Below are positions 1 to 9,018 of a DNA stretch of 64,000 bases, one piece after another. Source of the stretch: an uncultured Lachnospiraceae bacterium (GTDB lineage Bacteria > Bacillota > Clostridia > Lachnospirales > Lachnospiraceae). The DNA lies in contig CAJUHH010000001.1 in NCBI GenBank assembly GCA_910585965.1, positions 62,001 through 126,000 on the forward strand. Direction: 5' to 3'. Position 1 is the first letter of the stretch; each line of letters starts with the position of its first letter. The position numbers and the translations under genes were made by a program. The notes below the pieces were generated by a model that made no database searches, was not told the DNA's origin, and saw only the letters and a program-made list of their open reading frames with translations.

Positions 1-1
1 T

Positions 2-535
2 ACGGTGGACTATGTTTCCTTCAGCTACTACATGAGCAAGTGTACGGCGGCCGACTGTTCCCAATACAGCAAGGGGGCTGGCAACCTGACAAGCGGCGTG
101 AAAAACCCATATCTGAAAGAAAGCGAATGGGGCTGGCAGATCGATCCTGCCGGACTCCGCTATACGCTCAACTATTTTTACGACCGTTACCAAAAGCCCC
201 TCTTTGTGGCAGAAAACGGCCTTGGTGCCATTGACGAACTCACTGTGGATGAAAACGGCAGTCCCGCCGTAGAAGACGATTACCGCATCGATTATCTAAG
301 AGACCATCTGCTGGAAGTAGAAAAAGCGCTGGAAGAAGGCGTGGATGTCATGGGATATGCCGCCTGGAGCTGCATTGATGTAGTAAGCGCCTCCACTGCC
401 CAGCTCAAAAAACGCTACGGCTTTATTTACGTAGACCGCAACGAAGACGGCTCCGGCAGCCTAGCACGTTACAAAAAGAAGAGCTTCCGCTGGTACCAAA
501 AGGTAATCGAGACAAACGGCGCTTCGCTTCATTAA
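2..535 (+). CDS. 6-phospho-beta-glucosidase (GH1), C-terminal part
   Basis: This is the 3' end of a glycoside hydrolase family 1 gene whose start lies left of the window. The enzyme would hydrolyse 6-phospho-beta-glucosides delivered by a PTS in the cytoplasm. The visible part contains the family nucleophile motif FVAENGLG. It also has the conserved WSCIDVVSAS stretch followed by KKRYGFIYVD, which in phospho-glucosidases forms the phosphate-binding loop, and the usual C-terminal KKSFRWYQKVI. A strong terminator follows. The family is clear; the exact substrate (cellobiose- or aryl-glucoside-phosphate) cannot be decided from this part. Confidence 0.9.
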   Translation, partial: TVDYVSFSYYMSKCTAADCSQYSKGAGNLTSGVKNPYLKESEWGWQIDPAGLRYTLNYFYDRYQKPLFVAENGLGAIDELTVDENGSPAVEDDYRIDYLRDHLLEVEKALEEGVDVMGYAAWSCIDVVSASTAQLKKRYGFIYVDRNEDGSGSLARYKKKSFRWYQKVIETNGASLH

Positions 536-574
536 CCCCGCAGCGCTGTTGCGTAATTTTCATCAAGATTTGTG

Positions 575-617
575 GGCGTTCCATAGGCGAGAGCTTATGG
601 AACGCCGTTATTTTATT
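575..617 (+). terminator. Rho-independent terminator after the GH1 gene
   Basis: An 11-bp perfect inverted repeat (GGCGTTCCATA / TATGGAACGCC) is separated by a 10-base loop and followed by a T-rich tract. It lies 40 bases after the GH1 stop codon. Confidence 0.85.
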
Positions 618-710
618 TAACCAGACAAATTTTTCATATCATCTTGCATATTTCCAAAACATATGATATATTTAATACAACAAATTGTTGTAAAAAATAA
701 TAACAAACGG

Positions 711-923
711 CTAAAATACGTTATCATCATCAAAGTGTTCCATAATATCCTCCACTCTACAATGAAGGATATTGCAGAGCTTATCAATCGTATTCATTTC
801 CACATTTTTATTGTGCTTCAGTCTGTTGATCTGGGAGCGGTTGATATTATGGTAGGTATATAACGCATACTGGGTAACGCCTTTTTCTTTCATAGTTTCC
901 CATAGCCGGTCATATTTTATCAT
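711..923 (-). CDS. Small Cro/C1-type HTH regulator
   Basis: This 70-residue protein is almost entirely one helix-turn-helix domain of the Cro/C1 (XRE) class. A helix with TQYALYTYH leads into a recognition helix around NRSQINRLKHN, then NTIDKLCNILHC and an acidic tail (EHFDDDN). The start at 923 is chosen because GGAG sits 5 bases upstream of this ATG; an upstream in-frame ATG lacks a comparable site. It faces the GH1 gene tail to tail. Such short stand-alone regulators are common in Clostridia, often autoregulatory. The target is unknown. Confidence 0.75.
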   Translation of the reverse strand: MIKYDRLWETMKEKGVTQYALYTYHNINRSQINRLKHNKNVEMNTIDKLCNILHCRVEDIMEHFDDDNVF

Positions 924-1116
924 GGAATCTCCTGCCCGCATTCAAAGGATTGCTCCATTGATAATGCTTGTATTCTTTCATTATCAATGGAAAATCCATG
1001 CAGCAATAGTGTTCGCATATGAACACTGTTTGATTCAGGAGAACTATATATAATAATTTTCAAAAATATGATGAAAATTTTAAATTTTTTTAAATATTTT
1101 TCAAAATAGACTTGTA

Positions 1117-1145
1117 TTGACACAATTATCAATGTAGAATAATAG
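1117..1145 (+). promoter_or_regulatory. Putative sigma-A promoter for the BlaI-family gene
   Basis: TTGACA at 1117-1122 and TAATAG at 1140-1145 are 17 bases apart, about 65 bases before the BlaI-like start. The surrounding DNA is very AT-rich. BlaI-family proteins usually bind their own promoter, so an operator may lie here, but no clear dyad was seen. Confidence 0.5.
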
Positions 1146-1209
1146 AATGGTAGTGTTCGTATACCCATACTACCGGCAGACTGATTCCAGAAAGGGGATT
1201 TTTAAAATT

Positions 1210-1632
1210 ATGCCGAATATAAAAAGCAAATACCAGCTTCCACCCCGCGAAATAGACATCTTGTATACCATATGGGATGCAGGCAGACCATTGATGGCAT
1301 CCGAGATGGCCAGCGAAGAATTGAAACTGGCAACGGTGCATACCACCTTAAAAAGAATGCTTCGGAAAAATCTTCTGGAAGTTGTCGATTTTGCTAAAAG
1401 CGGCAATGTATTCGGCCGGTGCTACCAGCCCACTTTTACTATGAAGGAATTTGAACTCGATATGCTCTCCACCGCCTTTAAGAACAGACGGTGCAAGGAA
1501 ATTACCATCGCAAATTATATTGCAGAACTGCTGAATCGAATGGAGCCTGAGGAAGCCCTGAAAATGTTGGATGAGCTGGAAGAAACGGTAAAGGAGCTGC
1601 GGAAGGAAATTGCTTCCAGAAAGGCTGATTAG
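1210..1632 (+). CDS. BlaI/MecI-family winged-helix transcriptional repressor
   Basis: This 140-residue protein fits the BlaI/MecI/CopY family. The N-terminal winged helix includes PPREIDILYTIWDAGRPLMA and the recognition segment LATVHTTLKRMLRKNLL, then a wing ending near residue 80. The C-terminal half is a helical dimerisation domain rich in Glu and Lys. The start at 1210 has an AAAGGGGA site; an in-frame ATG at 1147 lies only a few bases past the promoter. The usual partner, a BlaR1 sensor protease, is absent, and no beta-lactamase is nearby. It is therefore an orphan regulator with an unknown target. Confidence 0.75.
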   Translation: MPNIKSKYQLPPREIDILYTIWDAGRPLMASEMASEELKLATVHTTLKRMLRKNLLEVVDFAKSGNVFGRCYQPTFTMKEFELDMLSTAFKNRRCKEITIANYIAELLNRMEPEEALKMLDELEETVKELRKEIASRKAD

Positions 1633-1654
1633 ACCTTCCATGCAAATTCCGCTT

Positions 1655-4279
1655 TCACTTTCCCTTCTCCATTTTCTCCCACTGCAGCTCCTTCCGCTCC
1701 ATCCACTCTTCCTTTATGCCAAGCTCTCTCCTTCTATCCCTTACAATCTCCCCGATCTCCGCTTCCGTATAAATTTTCTCCCCGTTCCGGCGGAGGACTT
1801 CCATGAATTCTTCGCACTTTTCCGCTTCTGCCATTTCCGTTGCTTCAATTTCGTATGACCAATAGCTCCGCTCTCCGATCCAGTAACTCGTCATGCTCAT
1901 ATCAGGTACATGGAGTTCCTCCCCATCCGCAAAAATTTTTTCAAAATCCTCGCCATAGTTCCCGAGTCCTCCCAACCCCCAGGTCCTGTTCGCCTCAAAA
2001 ATCACTTGTTTTTCACAGTCCGCATCCAAAAACAGCTCATCAAATGCATAATTGCTTGCCCCGTTGCTTCCCCCGCTGTCCACGAAGCCATAATAATACA
2101 TATCCGTCCAGCTCCTGCACCAGTTTTCAAATGCATAACAAAGTTCCAGCCTCCCGCTTTTACAAGAAATAAGAAATGTTATGCTGCTGTCATCACCCGC
2201 TCCGCAGATGCCCATTCCCGTAAGCCTGACGGCCAGTTCATGGAAGCCGTCTCCCCCGCAGTCCAGATATGCATATTCCATTTCCGCTATCTCCCGATCA
2301 GCCCCTCCGCCATCCATCCAATAATCCATCTGCAACAGATCAAGAATATCCTCCAGCGTATATTCGTCCCAAGCTGAAAATCGGTTTACCCCCCAATACA
2401 GCGAGTCCGCCTTCACATATAACCCCCGTTCCCCCTTTAAAAATTCCCCATATACTTTCATTTCATCAACGGTTTCTTCTCCCGGCTCTTCCAGAATCGT
2501 CCTTCTTTCCAGATATTCTTCCAGAGAACATACTTCCACAATATCCGTCCCCGTATCCTCTGCGGAAAAAAACTTCCGCTCCCCCGTCCCGTAATCACGG
2601 ATTTCCCAATGCACTTCCGAAGAATCCCGTTCCCTCTCGCCGTTCAGCAAAAGTTTTGCCCTAGCGCCGCCATCCTCCTTCCATTCAAAAACCACCATCT
2701 GAAACCCTCGGAAAATCCTGCCTCCTTTTCCCGCGATTATAATTCGGTTTCCAAGAATACTGATTTCCGAATGATAAAGACACTCATCGTTCATCATGCG
2801 CAGACTTTCCACAAAGCCGCCGGACAAATCTCCTGACAGTTCTTCCCCAAAACCTCCCGCCCCATCTGCTTTTCCCATCCATATGTAAAGCTGATAACCC
2901 CCTTTTTCGCCCACCCCTATGAAAGCCCTGTCTTCCATGCCGTCGCCGTCCAGATCCCCGACGGCGGCACGATGTACCCTGACTTCCCGCTCTTTCTCAT
3001 ATTCTTCCGTTGCTTTCCTTACTGGCATGTTCCTATATACTGCCAGATATTCTTCCCGGTTCATATCAAATCCCCCGTCCGACTGCAACAGTTTTTCAGC
3101 AAATTCCAGCTTCCTTTTCATTTCCTGCTGTATTTCCGGCTCTGTGGATTTTTTTCTCTTTTCATTGATTTTCCTCCCCCTGGTTTTCTCCTGCCCGCTC
3201 GTCCAATCCTTGTCCAGGCGGTACAGTTCCTTTTCTCCCGATGCGGAGTCGGCCAGAACATAATACTCCACGTGTCTCCACTTCGGATAAATATGATCCC
3301 ACAGATAAATCCCTTCCTGCCCCGGAAGAGCCTCCCATATCCCCCCTGTATATTCCCTTGGGTTTCCATAATCCCTGTGTTTTTGAAATATTCTTACAAT
3401 TTTTTCTTTTCCATCTTTACAAAATATCAATTTTAATGATTTATCTGGTATCAGGTCCTGCAAAACAATCTGTCCGCCTCCCGCCCCGCATTCCCACCAG
3501 ACACGAGGCTCTCCTTCCCCCCGCAGCCCGCTCCAGAAAATATCTTCATAATCCTCCTCATTTTCAAAATCTTCTTCCTCTTTTCTTCCCCATGGTCCTT
3601 CATAAAGGATCTTTCCTTCCTCAAAGTCCCCAATCGTCTGCCAATGCGCCTCTTCATCTGTTTCCCACCAACGAAGCATGTCCAGTTTCCCGTCTTCCCC
3701 GATCCTGCAGATTGTCTGCCTTTTCGCATCCGTCTGTCGGGAAACGGCCCGGAACATTTTCTGCTCTTCCGCTTTTTCATATTCCATCGGAATACATATT
3801 TTCTCCTCTCCGAATTTCCCTTCCCCTTCATTCCAAAGATGCACGCTACAGTAATTCGTATCATTTTTCCAATTGGAATACCCTATTTTCAAGTCCGGGA
3901 AGCCGTCGAAATTCAAATCATCGAATTCCAGGCTCACCACATGCATCACCGGTATTTTACAACCGAATTCCTGCACCGTGTTTCCCGCTCCGTCCCTCAC
4001 GCAGACCCGGAAAATACCATACTCCCCGCCTTCCTCCCAACAGGTTTCCCTCGTATCCACCGCCGTTACTGTATAAGCCCGCTCTTCCTGCGCAAACTCC
4101 GCCGAATATTTTTTACTAGGCAAAGACGCTGTTTTGTTTTCCGCAGCTTCCTTCCCTTCCTCATAAATCTTCCCGGCTGACCCGGAAGGAAAAACGGTTT
4201 GCCCTTCCCATCCAGCCGCCGTATGATATGCCATATATAAACAAAAGAATAATGCAAACACGCTATAGCTTCTTTTCAT
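1655..4279 (-). CDS. Large secreted protein with FG-GAP/VCBS-like Asp-rich motifs, unknown function
   Basis: This protein of about 874 residues is probably exported: it begins MKRSYSVFALFFCLYMAYH, a Lys/Arg start followed by a hydrophobic stretch. Several short Asp-rich loops resemble calcium-binding repeats of FG-GAP/VCBS beta-propellers: DDLNFDGFPDLKIGY near residue 120-130, GDLDGDGMEDRAF in the middle, and YLDCGGDGFHELAVRL later. The C-terminus is Glu/Lys/Trp-rich. Two starts are possible, ATG at 4291 and ATG at 4279; the latter has GGGGG five bases upstream and gives a cleaner signal peptide. It stands alone between the BlaI-like gene (convergent) and the trehalose operon. No catalytic motif is recognisable. 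Confidence 0.65.
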   Translation of the reverse strand: MKRSYSVFALFFCLYMAYHTAAGWEGQTVFPSGSAGKIYEEGKEAAENKTASLPSKKYSAEFAQEERAYTVTAVDTRETCWEEGGEYGIFRVCVRDGAGNTVQEFGCKIPVMHVVSLEFDDLNFDGFPDLKIGYSNWKNDTNYCSVHLWNEGEGKFGEEKICIPMEYEKAEEQKMFRAVSRQTDAKRQTICRIGEDGKLDMLRWWETDEEAHWQTIGDFEEGKILYEGPWGRKEEEDFENEEDYEDIFWSGLRGEGEPRVWWECGAGGGQIVLQDLIPDKSLKLIFCKDGKEKIVRIFQKHRDYGNPREYTGGIWEALPGQEGIYLWDHIYPKWRHVEYYVLADSASGEKELYRLDKDWTSGQEKTRGRKINEKRKKSTEPEIQQEMKRKLEFAEKLLQSDGGFDMNREEYLAVYRNMPVRKATEEYEKEREVRVHRAAVGDLDGDGMEDRAFIGVGEKGGYQLYIWMGKADGAGGFGEELSGDLSGGFVESLRMMNDECLYHSEISILGNRIIIAGKGGRIFRGFQMVVFEWKEDGGARAKLLLNGERERDSSEVHWEIRDYGTGERKFFSAEDTGTDIVEVCSLEEYLERRTILEEPGEETVDEMKVYGEFLKGERGLYVKADSLYWGVNRFSAWDEYTLEDILDLLQMDYWMDGGGADREIAEMEYAYLDCGGDGFHELAVRLTGMGICGAGDDSSITFLISCKSGRLELCYAFENWCRSWTDMYYYGFVDSGGSNGASNYAFDELFLDADCEKQVIFEANRTWGLGGLGNYGEDFEKIFADGEELHVPDMSMTSYWIGERSYWSYEIEATEMAEAEKCEEFMEVLRRNGEKIYTEAEIGEIVRDRRRELGIKEEWMERKELQWEKMEKGK

Positions 4280-4397
4280 TCCAACCCCCATGCTCCCTCT
4301 GCTTTTAGCAGAAAAAATGCCTGTATTTCGGTCTTTCTTACTTAGAATAACGCATGTTTGCATCATATTTGCATCTTATTTCATTTTTTGCAGCCTT

Positions 4398-6050
4398 TTA
4401 TTCTGCCTTTTTCCATAAAATTACCGCTTCGTACGGCTTAAGCTTCATCTCGTCCTTTGCCTCGCGCTCCTCGTAATTTCCCAACAGTCTTTGAAAGCCT
4501 TGAAGACTTACCGGGCTTTTCCAGTCCATCTCCTTTTCATAAAAATTACAGATTACCACCAGCTCCTGTCCCTCATGTGTCCGCCTATAAGCCAGCACCG
4601 ACGGATTTTCTTCATCCAAGGCCTGGAAACTGCCGTAAGAAATCACGTCATATTTCTTCCTGAGACGAACCAGTTCCCGATAATAATGGAAAATAGAATC
4701 TCCATCCATCCTCTGCTGCGCCGCGTTGATCTCTTTACAGTTCCCGTTCACCTCAATCCATGGAACGGCATCCGTAAAACCGCCGTTCGCTCCTTCCTCC
4801 CATTGCATCGGCGTACGCCCATTATCCCTGGAATGAATTTGCAAAATACGGTATGCGTCCCCTTCGGTCAGCCCCTTTTCCTGCAAAATGCGGAAGTGGT
4901 TCAGGCTTTCCACGTCCCGGTATTGGGAAATATGGGTGAATCCGGCATTTGTCATGCCAAGCTCCTCCCCCTGGTAAATATAAGGAGTCCCCCGCATCCC
5001 ATGGATGACCGTAGCCAGCATTTTCGCCGACTCTTTCCAATATTTTCCCTCGCTCCCAAACCGGGAAACCACCCTCGGCTGGTCATGGTTGCACCAGAAA
5101 ACGGCATTCCATGCATGATGCTCTTCCATTCCTTCCTGCCAGCTGAATAAAATCTTTTTCAGCTTCATAAAATCCGCCGGAACAAGCACCCACTTTTCAT
5201 CCCCCATGAAGTCCACCTTCAAATGGTGGAAATTAAATACCATGGACAGCTCGCCGCTGTCTTCCCCGGCATATTGGAAGCAGTTTTCCATGGAAGTGCT
5301 GGACATCTCTCCCACCGTAACGATCTCGGCATCCCTGCCGAACGTCAGCTCGTTCAATTCTTTCAGATACCGATGGATATTCGGCCCGTCCGTATAATAC
5401 TTCCTTCCGTCCCCATCCATATCGTCGGCAAACTCTCCCTTGCTGATGAGATTGACTACGTCAAACCGAAAACCTTTCACGCCCTTTTCCATCCAGAAAA
5501 GAAGTATCTTTCGGATTTCCTCCCTTACCTCTTCATTATCCCAATTCAGGTCCGGCTGGGAAACATCGAACAAGTGCAGATAGAATTCATCCATTTCCGG
5601 CACATATTCCCAGGCGCTTCCTCCAAATTTACTCTCCCAGTTGGTAGGCGCTTCCTTCCCGCCCTTTCCTTTTCTGAAAATGTAATAATTCTTATATTTT
5701 TCATCCCCTGCTAAAGCCTTTTGGAACCATTCATGGCGGCTGGAAGTATGGTTAAAGACCATATCCAGCATCAGGCAGATCCCCCTTCGGTCTGCCCCGC
5801 GGATCAATTCTTCCAAATCATCCATCGTGCCGTAGCGCGGATCGATACGGTAATAGTCTTCCACATCGTATCCGTTATCGTTCTGCGGCGATACGAAAAA
5901 CGGTGTCAGCCAGATATAATCCACTCCCAGTTCCCCGATATAATCCAGCTTTTCGATCACGCCCCGCAAGTCCCCCAGCCCGTCATGGTTGCTGTCATAA
6001 AATGACTTCGGATAAATCTGATATACTACGCTTTTTTTATAATCTGCCAT
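4398..6050 (-). CDS. treC: Trehalose-6-phosphate hydrolase (GH13)
   Basis: This 550-residue cytoplasmic enzyme splits trehalose-6-phosphate into glucose and glucose-6-phosphate. The GH13 barrel is complete: YQIYPKSFYDSNHDGLGDL at the start, nucleophile Asp197 in FRFDVVN, acid/base Glu248 in VGEMS and the third carboxylate Asp323 in NHDQP. The FWCNHDQPRVVSRFG stretch is typical of TreC rather than oligo-1,6-glucosidase. The start at 6050 has GAGG five bases upstream; the open frame continues upstream without a better site. It lies 55 bases after treB and is surely co-transcribed with it. Bacillus calls this gene treA. Confidence 0.92.
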   Translation of the reverse strand: MADYKKSVVYQIYPKSFYDSNHDGLGDLRGVIEKLDYIGELGVDYIWLTPFFVSPQNDNGYDVEDYYRIDPRYGTMDDLEELIRGADRRGICLMLDMVFNHTSSRHEWFQKALAGDEKYKNYYIFRKGKGGKEAPTNWESKFGGSAWEYVPEMDEFYLHLFDVSQPDLNWDNEEVREEIRKILLFWMEKGVKGFRFDVVNLISKGEFADDMDGDGRKYYTDGPNIHRYLKELNELTFGRDAEIVTVGEMSSTSMENCFQYAGEDSGELSMVFNFHHLKVDFMGDEKWVLVPADFMKLKKILFSWQEGMEEHHAWNAVFWCNHDQPRVVSRFGSEGKYWKESAKMLATVIHGMRGTPYIYQGEELGMTNAGFTHISQYRDVESLNHFRILQEKGLTEGDAYRILQIHSRDNGRTPMQWEEGANGGFTDAVPWIEVNGNCKEINAAQQRMDGDSIFHYYRELVRLRKKYDVISYGSFQALDEENPSVLAYRRTHEGQELVVICNFYEKEMDWKSPVSLQGFQRLLGNYEEREAKDEMKLKPYEAVILWKKAE

Positions 6051-6105
6051 TTTCGACCTCATTTCCGCGCTCTTTCCGGCGCATATAATTTCCTCTTTAT
6101 TCCAA

Positions 6106-8028
6106 TTACTCACCATCCAGCGTAATGACCGCCGTCTTTCCTGCTGCCGCATGGATTCCCGTATGGAACGATGCCTTTCCCCCGTTTCCCTGTTCGGTAA
6201 TGATGCATACCGTTGTATCCGGATGCCCGGCCGCTTTGATTTTATCCCTGTCAAACCGGATCAGGGGCGTTCCTGCTGCTACTTCTTCCCCTTCTTTTAC
6301 GAGATATGCAAAGCCTTCGCCCTTCATATCCACTGTATCGATTCCTACATGGAGCAAAATCTCCATGCCGTTTTTCAACTTCATTCCGCAGGCATGCCGT
6401 GATTCTTCCATCAAGACAGAAATCCTTCCAGCCACCGGCGCATAAAGAATATCGTTTTCAGGAATAATCGCGATCCCTTCTCCCATCACTCCTTCGGAAA
6501 ATACGCCATCTTTTACTTCTTTTAACGGAATCACTCTCCCGCTCAAAAATGCCTTCCATTCTTTTGTGCTTTCATCCATGCCGGAAACCTCATCCGCCGC
6601 TTTTTCCTGTACCGTTCCGGCCAATTTCTTTTTCCCAACCAAAAAAGTAAGGATAAACGGCACCCCTGCCGCAATCGCCATACAGATGGCAAAGCTGACC
6701 ATGTAGTTCGGCTGGATCGAAAGAATGCCGGGCAGCCCTCCTACTCCGATTGCATTGGCCGTCGTCCCGGTAGCCACGCATACGACTGCCGCACAGGCGG
6801 AACCGATCATGCCGCATACGAAAGGATAAGCAAACTTCAGATTTACGCCGAAAATCGCCGGTTCCGTTACACCAAGGTAACAGGAAATGCAAGCCGGAAC
6901 ATTGACTTCCTGCGCTTCCGCATCTTTTCTTTGCAGGGCGATCATTCCTAAAACTGCAGAACCTTGGGCGATATTGGACAATGCAATCATCGGCCACAGC
7001 ATCGTTCTGCCGTAATCCGCAATCAACTGCAAGTCGATCGCATTCGACATATGATGAAGGCCCGTAATAACGAGGGGCGCATATACGAAGCCGAATACTG
7101 CCCCGAAAACAACCTTAAAGGAACCGGTGATCCCTGCATAAACGACCGAAGAAACCACAGAACCTATCTTCCAGCCTACCGGGCCAAGAATAAAATGCGC
7201 CGCGATTACCGCCAGCAGCAGACTGCAGAACGGGACAACGATCATAGAAACCACCTGGGGCGTTATTTTGCGGAAAAATCTCTCCAAATAAACCAAAGTA
7301 AATGCCGCCAATATCGCGGGAATAACCTGTGCCTGGTAGCCGATCATATTGACCTGGAAACTGCCGAAATTCCAAACAGGAATATCACCCGGCGCTGTTC
7401 CAGCCACCGCATAAGCATTCAATAACTGTCCTGACACTAGTGTCAAACCAAGCACGATACCTAACATCTGCGTCGTTCCCATTTTCTTTGTCACCGACCA
7501 GCAGATGCCTACCGGAAGCATATGGAACACCGCTTCCCCGATCAGCCACAAAAAGCTGTCAATCCCTGCCCAAAACTGGCTGATATCGCATAGTGTCTTT
7601 GTTCCGTTTTCAAATAAATACAAGCTGTCGATACAATTCCTGAACCCCAGAATCAAACCGCCCGTAATAATTGCCGGAATCAACGGGGCAAAAATTTCCG
7701 CCAGCGCTGTCACGATTCTTTGCAGCACGTTCTGGTTCTGTTTTGCCGCCTGTTTTACCGCATCTTTGGAAACCCCTTCGATTCCAGCTACAGCAACAAA
7801 ATCATTATAAAAATCCGCCACTGTATTCCCGATGATCACCTGGAACTGCCCTGACTGGGTAAAACTGCCCTTTACCACTTTCATAGCCTCAATCTTCTTC
7901 ACATCCGCTTTCGCCGGGTCGCTTAACGCAAAACGCATACGCGTCATACAATGCGATACCGCCGCAATGTTTCCTTTACCTCCCACCAGCTCGAGAAGCT
8001 CTTTCGCATCCTCTGCATACTTACCCAT
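6106..8028 (-). CDS. treB: Trehalose-specific PTS transporter EIIBCA
   Basis: This 640-residue membrane protein imports trehalose and phosphorylates it. The order is EIIB (residues 1-90, phospho-Cys27 in SHCMTRMRF), EIIC (about 105-470, many hydrophobic helices, with the conserved GVTEPAIFGVN loop), then a fused glucose-type EIIA (about 495-640, phospho-His560 in LLHVGID). The fused EIIA means no separate EIIA-Glc is needed; many TreB proteins lack it. It is the first gene of treB-treC, with a sigma-A promoter and TreR-type operators upstream. The adjacent treC and treR make trehalose the most likely substrate. Confidence 0.92.
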   Translation of the reverse strand: MGKYAEDAKELLELVGGKGNIAAVSHCMTRMRFALSDPAKADVKKIEAMKVVKGSFTQSGQFQVIIGNTVADFYNDFVAVAGIEGVSKDAVKQAAKQNQNVLQRIVTALAEIFAPLIPAIITGGLILGFRNCIDSLYLFENGTKTLCDISQFWAGIDSFLWLIGEAVFHMLPVGICWSVTKKMGTTQMLGIVLGLTLVSGQLLNAYAVAGTAPGDIPVWNFGSFQVNMIGYQAQVIPAILAAFTLVYLERFFRKITPQVVSMIVVPFCSLLLAVIAAHFILGPVGWKIGSVVSSVVYAGITGSFKVVFGAVFGFVYAPLVITGLHHMSNAIDLQLIADYGRTMLWPMIALSNIAQGSAVLGMIALQRKDAEAQEVNVPACISCYLGVTEPAIFGVNLKFAYPFVCGMIGSACAAVVCVATGTTANAIGVGGLPGILSIQPNYMVSFAICMAIAAGVPFILTFLVGKKKLAGTVQEKAADEVSGMDESTKEWKAFLSGRVIPLKEVKDGVFSEGVMGEGIAIIPENDILYAPVAGRISVLMEESRHACGMKLKNGMEILLHVGIDTVDMKGEGFAYLVKEGEEVAAGTPLIRFDRDKIKAAGHPDTTVCIITEQGNGGKASFHTGIHAAAGKTAVITLDGE

Positions 8029-8068
8029 AAGTTATCCTCCTTTATATATCTGTCAATTTGCTCCAACA

Positions 8069-8078
8069 TGTTTAAACA
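8069..8078. promoter_or_regulatory. Putative TreR operator 1
   Basis: Perfect palindrome TGTTTAAACA, within a longer match ACATGTTTAAACAAGT. It lies roughly 15-25 bases downstream of the expected treB transcription start, where bound repressor would block elongation. The same core occurs twice more in this intergenic region. Confidence 0.75.
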
Positions 8079-8092
8079 AGTAGTGTAATTTA

Positions 8093-8121
8093 TTTATATC
8101 ATACTTGTTTAAACATGTCAA
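8093..8121 (-). promoter_or_regulatory. treB-treC promoter
   Basis: On the minus strand TTGACA (8121-8116) and TATAAA (8098-8093) are separated by exactly 17 bases, a near-consensus sigma-A promoter. The second TreR-type operator lies inside the spacer. Confidence 0.8.
8106..8115. promoter_or_regulatory. Putative TreR operator 2
   Basis: Perfect palindrome TGTTTAAACA, here in the context ACTTGTTTAAACATGT, the mirror image of the context of operator 1. It occupies the spacer of the treB promoter, a position that directly excludes RNA polymerase. Confidence 0.78.
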
Positions 8122-8176
8122 CCAATTTTTATATTTTTTTTATTCTTTTTTTACATTTCATGAATCTACGAACTTA

Positions 8177-8204
8177 TTGACATCCTTCATCCAGGCACTA
8201 TAAT
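8177..8204 (+). promoter_or_regulatory. treR promoter
   Basis: TTGACA (8177-8182) and TATAAT (8199-8204) are both full consensus with a 16-base spacer. The third operator copy starts 10 bases after the -10 box, so treR is likely autoregulated. Confidence 0.85.
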
Positions 8205-8214
8205 AAATTTGTAA

Positions 8215-8224
8215 TGTTTAAACA
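8215..8224. promoter_or_regulatory. Putative TreR operator 3 (treR autoregulation)
   Basis: Third copy of TGTTTAAACA, lying over the expected start of the treR transcript. Confidence 0.72.
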
Positions 8225-8267
8225 AATATGCCTCTCCGAAAGGCTTTTCTTTTACAGGAGGTTTTTC

Positions 8268-8999
8268 ATGCCAAAAGCAAAATACGATTTCATATATAAG
8301 GATCTCAAAACCCGGATCGAGAGCGGCGAATATGAATTCCAGGAACTCCTTCCCTCGGAAAACCATCTCATCCTCACCTACGGCTGCTCGCGCAATACTG
8401 TGCGCCGCGCCATCGCCGCCCTCGTTACGGACGGTTATGTCCAGACTATGCAAGGGAAGGGCGTGCGCAATATATTTGAACCAGCCCAGCAGACTTCTTT
8501 CACTTTAGGAGGCATCGAATCTTTTAAGGAATCCGCTCTCCGCAACGGCCAAGTACCGAAAACGAAAGTCCTCTGCTTTACAGAACTGGCTGCCGACGAA
8601 AAGGTTTCAAAAAAAACCGGGTTCCCCCCCGGTTCCCAGCTTTATTACCTCCAACGCCTCCACTATCTGGATAACAAGGCGCTGATTCTGAACCATAACT
8701 ACTTTTTAAAAGATGTCGTTCCCACCCTGACACCGGAAATCGCCGAAAATTCCATCTATGAATATCTGGAAAATACCCTGCGCATTTCCATAGTCACAAG
8801 CAAAAGAATCATGACTGTAGAAAAAATGACGCAGATAGATGAAAAATATCTGGAGCTTGGCGATTACAACTGTCTTGCCGTCGTCAGCAGCCAGACATAC
8901 AACAGCGACGGCATCATGTTTGAATACACGCAGTCACGCCACAGGCCGGACTATTTTCGGTTCCAGGACAACGCGACGCGGCGGCCAGCATCACACTGA
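8268..8999 (+). CDS. treR: Trehalose operon repressor, GntR/HutC family
   Basis: This 243-residue regulator has an N-terminal GntR winged helix (residues 1-70, with LLPSENHLILTYGCSRNTVR and RRAIAALVTDGYVQTMQGKG) and a C-terminal UTRA ligand domain that in TreR senses trehalose-6-phosphate. The start at 8268 is fixed by AGGAGG six bases upstream. It is divergent from treB-treC, and three identical palindromes in the shared intergenic region give a simple repression and autoregulation scheme. The assignment rests on family plus context. Confidence 0.9.
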   Translation: MPKAKYDFIYKDLKTRIESGEYEFQELLPSENHLILTYGCSRNTVRRAIAALVTDGYVQTMQGKGVRNIFEPAQQTSFTLGGIESFKESALRNGQVPKTKVLCFTELAADEKVSKKTGFPPGSQLYYLQRLHYLDNKALILNHNYFLKDVVPTLTPEIAENSIYEYLENTLRISIVTSKRIMTVEKMTQIDEKYLELGDYNCLAVVSSQTYNSDGIMFEYTQSRHRPDYFRFQDNATRRPASH

Positions 9000-9018
9000 C
9001 CGCCGCCGGGACACATTT

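Noticed and set aside
3241..4119. Long plus-strand open frame inside the large secreted protein gene
   Set aside because: It is antisense to a gene with a signal peptide and coherent repeats, is rich in Pro, Ser and Arg as expected for a shadow frame, and lacks a ribosome site.
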